In this document: one piece after another, positions 34,019 through 64,000 of the stretch
How positions within the stretch are numbered: position 1 is the stretch's first letter
Layout of the letters: each line of letters starts with the position of its first letter
From: Apostichopus japonicus
Taxonomy: Eukaryota > Echinodermata > Holothuroidea > Aspidochirotida > Stichopodidae
Reading direction: 5' to 3'
NCBI RefSeq assembly: GCF_037975245.1
Contig: NC_092563.1
Location: 2,843,501 to 2,907,500 of the forward strand
DNA length: 64,000 nucleotides
Made by a program: the position numbers and the translations under genes
Notes under the pieces: model-generated
The model's database searches: none
What the model was told of the DNA's origin: nothing
Seen by the model: the letters and a program-made list of their open reading frames with translations, nothing else

Positions 34019-34513
34019 TTTAGGACCACGTCCATTCTTTATAAAATCATGGATTCGCCTCTTACCAATCCACATAATGGTTCATTTGCCGCTACCAAAG
34101 TTAGTGGCGGAAGTTACAATTTACACATCACTGGGCAGGAGAAACGATATTCTTGTATTGGGTTTTAATTTTGTTCCCCTCCCATCAGCATAACAGAGGG
34201 TATAAGAGCCGAAGCTTTTCCAGAACAACAAAATACACGAATTTGATGCACGAGGTGAAACTGTTTTCGTTTCCAGCATACATTAGTAGTAATAATAATT
34301 ATTGTCAGCAACCCATTTCTGAAGATATAGTATTAACACGTGTGATACCGGTTCTGCGAATTTATTTCAGCAACCTAACTTTTTCAGTACGTGCCCTACC
34401 GTTCCGCTGATCGAGACTCAATCCATACATGCTTTCTGTAGTTTGGACAAATTCGTATGATCACCGCAACTGTCTTCCGAAGAATTCCAAGACGGACCAA
34501 GTGCTTTTCAGAA
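34019..34513. other. Upstream region of NSUN2
   Basis: Presumed promoter and 5'UTR. No TATA box or defined element could be assigned. The start ATG context (GAA before, G after) is favourable. Confidence 0.4.
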
Positions 34514-50182
<15,669 letters not shown>

Positions 50183-50828
50183 TGGTGACGCTCACTTCAA
50201 TATAAGATGCTGTGAAGTCAGAACTACTAAGAGCATCATTGGAAGGTGGTCAATGTGGGCGTATCTTTACCTGCTCTACCACCTTTAAGATGTTGTGAAG
50301 CGAGAGCTACCTGCATTGTCGGAGGTAGTCTAGATGGGTGTAGGCAGTAGCGTAGGCTAGGCCCGGTGCAAATTCCTGGGGGCGCCCCAAGCCCCAGGGG
50401 GGTCGATGTCGAGGACGGGAGACAAATAACCACTCATCATTTAAAGTCGGCCATCGGCCATAGTCTGGTGAAGCGGCTAGTATTTATATTAAAGGGGAGC
50501 AGTCAGTAAACCAGATGGCCCCCGCCCCAATCCCCCCCCCAAAGGAATTTAAAGGAACCCTGTCTGTAACAGAGGAAGCCTGCAAGTGTCATATCTGAGT
50601 GTCTTGAGTTGCCCAAAATCATAGATTGTTCACCCAAACCATCGTTTGCCTGACTGTGGACTCTCATTTAGGGTTCCATTTCTATTACTGTGCCACTGGG
50701 GGGGGGGGTGTAATCGAATGTCTTACACTATTCTAGCTCGCCAATTGCAAGAGGAAGGGAAAAGTGGGTGCATCTAACCCTAACGTGGCTAGACCAGGTG
50801 GGTGGATGATATCAGGATCCTCTGCTCT

Positions 50829-51450
50829 ACTTAATGAGCTATCCAGCCCTCAGTTTTTTGGGGTGGGGGAGGGGGTAGAGAGAAGGCATATCTATCCAGC
50901 CCTTACTTCTTTGGGGTGGTGAGGGGGGTAGAGAGAAGGTATATCTATCCAGCCCTTACTTCTTTGGGGGGAGGGGGTAGAGAGAAGGCATATCTATCAA
51001 GCCCTTACTTCTTTGGGGTGGTGGGAGGGGGTAGAGAGAAGGTATATCTAACCAGCCCTTACTTCTTTGGGGGGGGGGGGGGTAGAGAGAAGGCATATCT
51101 ATCAAGCCCTTACTTCTTTGGGGTGGTGGGAGGGGGTAGAGAAAAGGTATATCTATCCAGCCCTTACTTTTTTGGGGTGGGGGGGGGGGTAGAGAGAAGG
51201 CATATCTATCCAGCCCTAACTTCTTTGGAGGTGGGGGAGAGGGTAGAGAGAAGGCATATCTATCCAGCCCTTACTTCTTTGGAGGTGGGGGAGAGGGTAG
51301 AGAGAAGGCATATCTATCCAGCCCTTACTTCTTTGGGGTGGGGGAGGGGGTAGAGAGAAGGCATATCTATCCAGCCCTTACTTCTTTGGGGTGGGGGAGG
51401 GGGTAGAGAGAAGGCATATCTGGGGGGAGGGGTTAGAGAGAAGGTACATT
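50829..51450. repeat. G-rich minisatellite, ~53-bp unit, about 11 copies
   Basis: Unit TAGAGAGAAGGCATATCTAT then CCAGCCCTTACTTCTTTGG then a variable G-run. It lies in the probable NSUN2 3'UTR. The 145-codon open frame at 50916-51353 is a by-product of the repeat. Confidence 0.93.
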
Positions 51451-51732
51451 TCAGATGATAACTTTGGTTTAATTAATTTATTCACATGAATAGAACTACA
51501 TGGAAATATATGACATTTTTAAGTTATGCCTTATAATTATATAAATGAAAAATGGAGTTATAGAATCATTTGGCAACAAGCACGCCTGGTCTGTGTTTTG
51601 TTTTAGTTGTTACATTGGCCTTTATTGTTTGAATTGTTTTTAAAAGATGTTAATGAAGAAAAACCTGGTACATAAACCATACATTATGATTTTCTTTTTT
51701 CATTTTTGAATTCATAAACATGTGAAAGTCAC

Positions 51733-51738
51733 AATAAA
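51733..51738 (+). terminator. Polyadenylation signal AATAAA, probably for NSUN2
   Basis: Canonical hexamer about 1.55 kb after the NSUN2 stop, in AT-rich sequence and followed by T-rich sequence. Confidence 0.45.
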
Positions 51739-51774
51739 GTATCAAATCCTAGTTTGATTGCTCTTGATCATTCA

Positions 51775-51915
51775 TCAGTTTTGTATAGTGTATCTATAAG
51801 ACAGTAAGGAATGGAATGAGGGAAGAGGGGGGGTACATCAGTTTTGTATAATGTATACCAAACTGCATGTAGGATTCTATAAGACAGTAAGGAATGGAAT
51901 GAGGGAAGAGGGGGG
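51775..51915. repeat. Short tandem duplication
   Basis: ATCAGTTTTGTATA.TGTAT and ATAAGACAGTAAGGAATGGA recur at about 51775-51833 and 51838-51915. Confidence 0.9.
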
Positions 51916-53245
51916 TGGGGGCTCTGGGGGGAGTAAATCATGAAATGAGATTTTTAATTCGGATTTGCACTCCTTAAAAAAAGAGAAAAGTCGTTATAGA
52001 ATTCACATTTAGCAAGAAGTACGCCTGGTCTGTGTTTGTTTTAATTGTATCAACAGTTAACCGCCACATCCCCCACAACCCCAGCCCCCACCCCCACATG
52101 CCCCACCCAACAACCCCCTCACCCTAGCCTTGGTATTTAGATCCATCATGCTGAGTATACGAATCCTACTGTTTTCTGTGAAGTCAAAGGTCGTGTGACA
52201 TTGACAGAGTTTAAACTGGGGATCCATTTCAAGCCAATAACTTGATGTAAAACTTAATTTACTTCATACTTGGTCTTTATTTCCCCATTAGTGTTTACAA
52301 GAATCCTACTGTTTTCTGTGAAGGTGAAAGGTCATTTGAGGTCACCAAAGGTTTGGGGAAGACGGGCGTCTTGAAGTCAAAACATGAATGAAGTCGATAG
52401 TTGATATGAAATGAAAGTCTACATTTAAAGCAAGAACCTTACATATCACTTGACGTGTGTTATGAGTTTAGTTGTTGAATGTGGACTCATCTAAAACGTG
52501 GCAAGGGATCGATAAGCCAATTTTCTCTCATTTTTTTTTTCATTATTAAATATCGACCACGTGTGTGATCAATGGGAAACTGATACTAAACTCATTGCAA
52601 GCTCAGTGTCGAAAATAGCCATTCCTCTAATTATCAACAACCCACGTGAAACACAAACGTGACCCTGATATTTTGAAAATTAAGTTTAACAGTACTGCTG
52701 ATTCTTGATTCGTTCAACTTTTAACGATGGTTTCGTTTCAAAATGATTGACGTTTCAAGTTAACCGAATCAACTTGTGCACCTTACGTTAACTTTTTCTT
52801 AGCGGCGAATAAAAGGAACAATGCTAGGAAATTTTAATCCTTAAAAATGGAGCCAAGTTAGTTGTTTAGTATATAAGAAACTTCAATAATAAAAGGTTGA
52901 TATTTAGAAATTAAATTGATCACAAAGAAGATCTATTACGGTGTTTTATTTCTGAATAGAAACCGCGTTTGACCGGCAGAAGAGAAGAGGATTACTGTGG
53001 GGAGGGGGAGGGGTGGTGGCACAAACTCGTAGAGCAGTAGGGGCATTGTGACCTTTTTTTGAGACAAACCTTAAATATAAGAACGTTTTAATTTGATAGT
53101 TATGACAGAAAATGACCAATAAAATAAATTTAAGCAAATCTTTTAATCATTGCTTACAGATGATTTGTGGCGTCATTCGTTACATAGTAAAATATAGTAG
53201 AATTTATTGTTCCCGTCATATCCATGACTGACTTTGCTGGTGGTA
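51916..53245. other. Intergenic between convergent NSUN2 and lectin gene
   Basis: No gene recognised. Small direct repeats: AATCCTACTGTTTTCTGTGA at about 52165 and 52302, and a CGCCTGGTCTGTGTTT block at about 51580 and 52022. Confidence 0.5.
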
Positions 53246-53634
53246 CAGTGGCGGAGCTAGGGGTATTGGTCAGGAGGGGCGAGAATGGTCTGTAGGGGGC
53301 GCTTTCGACACTATCTAAGCGGAGCGCCACCACAGGTTGGCGCGTAGCGGACAGAATTTTTTTGAGTAAAGATACTCCCTAGATCGCGGGAAATGACCCT
53401 TTCCGGGCCTGGCTAATTTGCAGATAAACGAAGAATAAATAGGTGTCATCGCCAAATTACACCAACAAAATGTGACAAATGTCAATATGTTGATGAGAGC
53501 GCAATAAAAAAGTCAATAATCACGAATAAGTAAAAAGTGGTAAAGAGCTGAAAAGGGCGCCAGCAGTCCATTTGAGTCCGTCAGGGGGGGGGGGGGGGCA
53601 TTCGCCCCCTGACTGTATGGACGCTCCGCCACTG
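53246..53634. mobile_element. hAT-like non-autonomous element, 389 bp, second full-length copy
   Basis: Same family as 33605-34010, with ends CAGTGGCGGAGC and (reverse complement) CAGTGGCGGAGC and high internal similarity. The flanking 8-mers TGGTGGTA and GCTACGTA match only partly, so the target duplication is decayed or lost. Confidence 0.88.
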
Positions 53635-53817
53635 GCTACGTATAGTAAAAGCGCTGGACCTCGACATATATGAAAAGTACATTATTGATTGTTGATAACA
53701 ACAACTTTCGTCTAGAAAACGTATAAATATGTTAATATGCTATCGGCCTGGATACAATTACTCGTTCAGTATTCTGAATGTTTTCACATTAGGTTTCAAA
53801 TAGGCCTTCTATATCTG

Positions 53818-53823
53818 TTTATT
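53818..53823 (-). terminator. Candidate polyadenylation signal for the lectin gene
   Basis: Reverse-strand AATAAA about 380 nt after the lectin stop codon. Another AATAAA (54216-54211) lies just before the stop, inside the coding exon. Confidence 0.3.
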
Positions 53824-54200
53824 ATATTAGTATACTGCTGTAATCAAATATCTTACTGCAAACATATTTTGCTCTAGAAAGGGAGAAGTAAATTTCTTCA
53901 GACTTGTGACCTGATATGCTAGAAATTCGAATACTGATCGCAAAGTTTTACATTTTGAAGCCACATCGTATAAGTTGACACGCCTTGATTGTATTTGAAT
54001 AATTTTGAGCCTAGTGAGAATCATGTTTTTTGAATAGTTTTAACCAACTTTAACACACATTAAAATTTCGTAAAATATATTGGCGATCTTAAAAAGGTGC
54101 GTTCAATTCTTTTGCATGTTGCGAAAACTAGTTGCTTTGAGAAAGGTATAGCATCAACAAATTCCATTTGAAAATGCAACTATTTTTTTAAACTTTTTTT

Positions 54201-62923
<8,723 letters not shown>

Positions 62924-64000
62924 ATTATATTTATTCGTGGTAAAATATTATATTTATTCCAAAACTGTTTTACCATAGTTGTCATATCGCTGTCTGTAGT
63001 TATAAAAAGAGCATCTACATATGATCAAAATCCATCCTGCATATAGTTCTTTGCGGGTTTACTTATAAAGAACTTGTTTTGAAATCGACCTTTTCTTAAT
63101 GCTTCATATCTCCATCGCGCGCCAAATAAAAAGGAAAAACAGAAAATAGAAAGACGTCGGACACATTTTGGTTGGTTAACGATTACCTTTTGTGTGCCCA
63201 ATATATTGATCATTTGCGTTAAAAGTAGAACAAGGCTAAACATTGCGAAGTAAACTAAGCCATTTCTTTTAATATTGCCATTATAAACTTTGATATTTAA
63301 TTAGAAATGCCAATATTCAATTTTTTATCTTCAATAGCGGATTGTCGTCACAGCACGGAAACTCAACAAGTTTGATTTTACTTTGGAAATGCACTTTTTA
63401 TTGTTTCAAGGACACAGCGCTATGTCATTGCTTTATGCGGTCTCCATGCGTTGACGATATAGTTTAGGTACGCAGAGCGCATGCCCAACGACCAACATTC
63501 ATACATATTCAGTAGGCTATCATAATCTTATATTGATATGCAAAGTCTGGTTTGTATTAGCTGTGATAATGTAGTGAGTCCACACACATATATATGAATA
63601 TTGAAAGTAGCCGTGCTTTCTTAAACAATCATAATTAAGACTTCAATGACAACCAACATCTGTTTATTTATTCGTCTGTTGGCAGGAAATAACATTTTCA
63701 GAAGTTTTTTTTCTTTCCATAGCTACAAACAACAGATATGAAACTTTGCGTGAGTGTGAAGCCACATATAAGTATTTCACACGGGTTTTTGTGTGTTCTT
63801 TGCATGTTTGCGAACCCAGAGTTAGTGAAGGCCAAAGATGTTTCAAAAGGTACACAGTGAATATGCATTGCTAACGCCTTGGTGATTGATGACGTAACTG
63901 GTATAGGGTCAAGGGGCAGAGGTCAAAGGTTAAAACCACAACTTTGAGATGAGCTATGTAACTCCATGAATGTTCATATTTTCTGATGTTTTATATTCAC
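62924..64000. other. Upstream of the lectin gene
   Basis: Presumed promoter and intergenic DNA. No TATA box could be assigned with confidence, and no gene or repeat was recognised. Confidence 0.4.

Larger units (their letters stand above)
50183..51760 (+). other. Probable NSUN2 3' untranslated region
   Basis: Runs from the NSUN2 stop to the AATAAA at 51733-51738. It holds a transposon-end-like stretch (about 50345-50560) and a G-rich minisatellite (about 50829-51450). The extent is inferred from the first plausible poly(A) signal. Confidence 0.45.

Noticed and set aside
50916-51353. 145-codon frame repeating REKAYLSSPYFFG
   Set aside because: Artefact of the G-rich minisatellite in the NSUN2 3'UTR.

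Overview
This looks like animal nuclear DNA. The genes are split into many short exons with GT-AG introns, the DNA is AT-rich, and introns and intergenic DNA are full of short DNA transposons, tRNA-derived SINEs, minisatellites and long (TA)n runs. All four genes have animal-type architectures. The repeat style (hAT-like elements ending in CAGTGGCGG or CAGGGGCG, and SINEs with an AGCGCTTTATAA-like tail) suggests a marine invertebrate deuterostome, possibly an echinoderm. That assignment is inference only.

Four protein-coding genes were rebuilt exon by exon, and every exon join keeps the reading frame. (1) 3587-12710, + strand: the last 11 recognisable coding exons of the phosphorylase b kinase beta regulatory subunit (PHKB), 491 codons plus stop, ending in a CAAX-type Cys-Lys-Ile-Ser. 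Earlier exons were not found in the window. (2) 20190-28791, - strand: a complete nine-exon cathepsin A / lysosomal serine carboxypeptidase (CTSA), 482 aa. (3) 34514-50182, + strand: a complete twenty-exon NSUN2 tRNA/mRNA cytosine-5 methyltransferase, 786 aa, with both catalytic-motif cysteines. (4) 54201-62923, - strand: a secreted multidomain lectin, 597 aa, with signal peptide, three C-type lectin domains, a WSC domain and a PAN/Apple-like domain. All of its introns are phase 1, one appears to use a GC donor, and a decayed fourth lectin exon sits in its first intron.

Layout: PHKB and CTSA converge on a gene-poor interval (about 14.3-20.2 kb). CTSA and NSUN2 diverge from a repeat-dense 5.7 kb interval (28.8-34.5 kb) that holds an approximately 1 kb tandem duplication and a hAT-like element with a perfect 8-bp target duplication. 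NSUN2 and the lectin gene converge at 50.2-54.2 kb. The genes are functionally unrelated (glycogen metabolism, lysosomal proteolysis, RNA modification, extracellular recognition), so no operon-like logic is claimed.

The most unusual content is the lectin architecture and the set of short transposons. These include two neighbouring elements with related TTCCGC-type terminal inverted repeats (one flanked by a 9-bp duplication), a hAT-like element whose core is shared with a family bearing different ends, two fold-back elements, and a perfect 36-bp palindrome in a PHKB intron. No CRISPR arrays, bacterial-type features, rRNA genes or convincing intact tRNA genes were seen.
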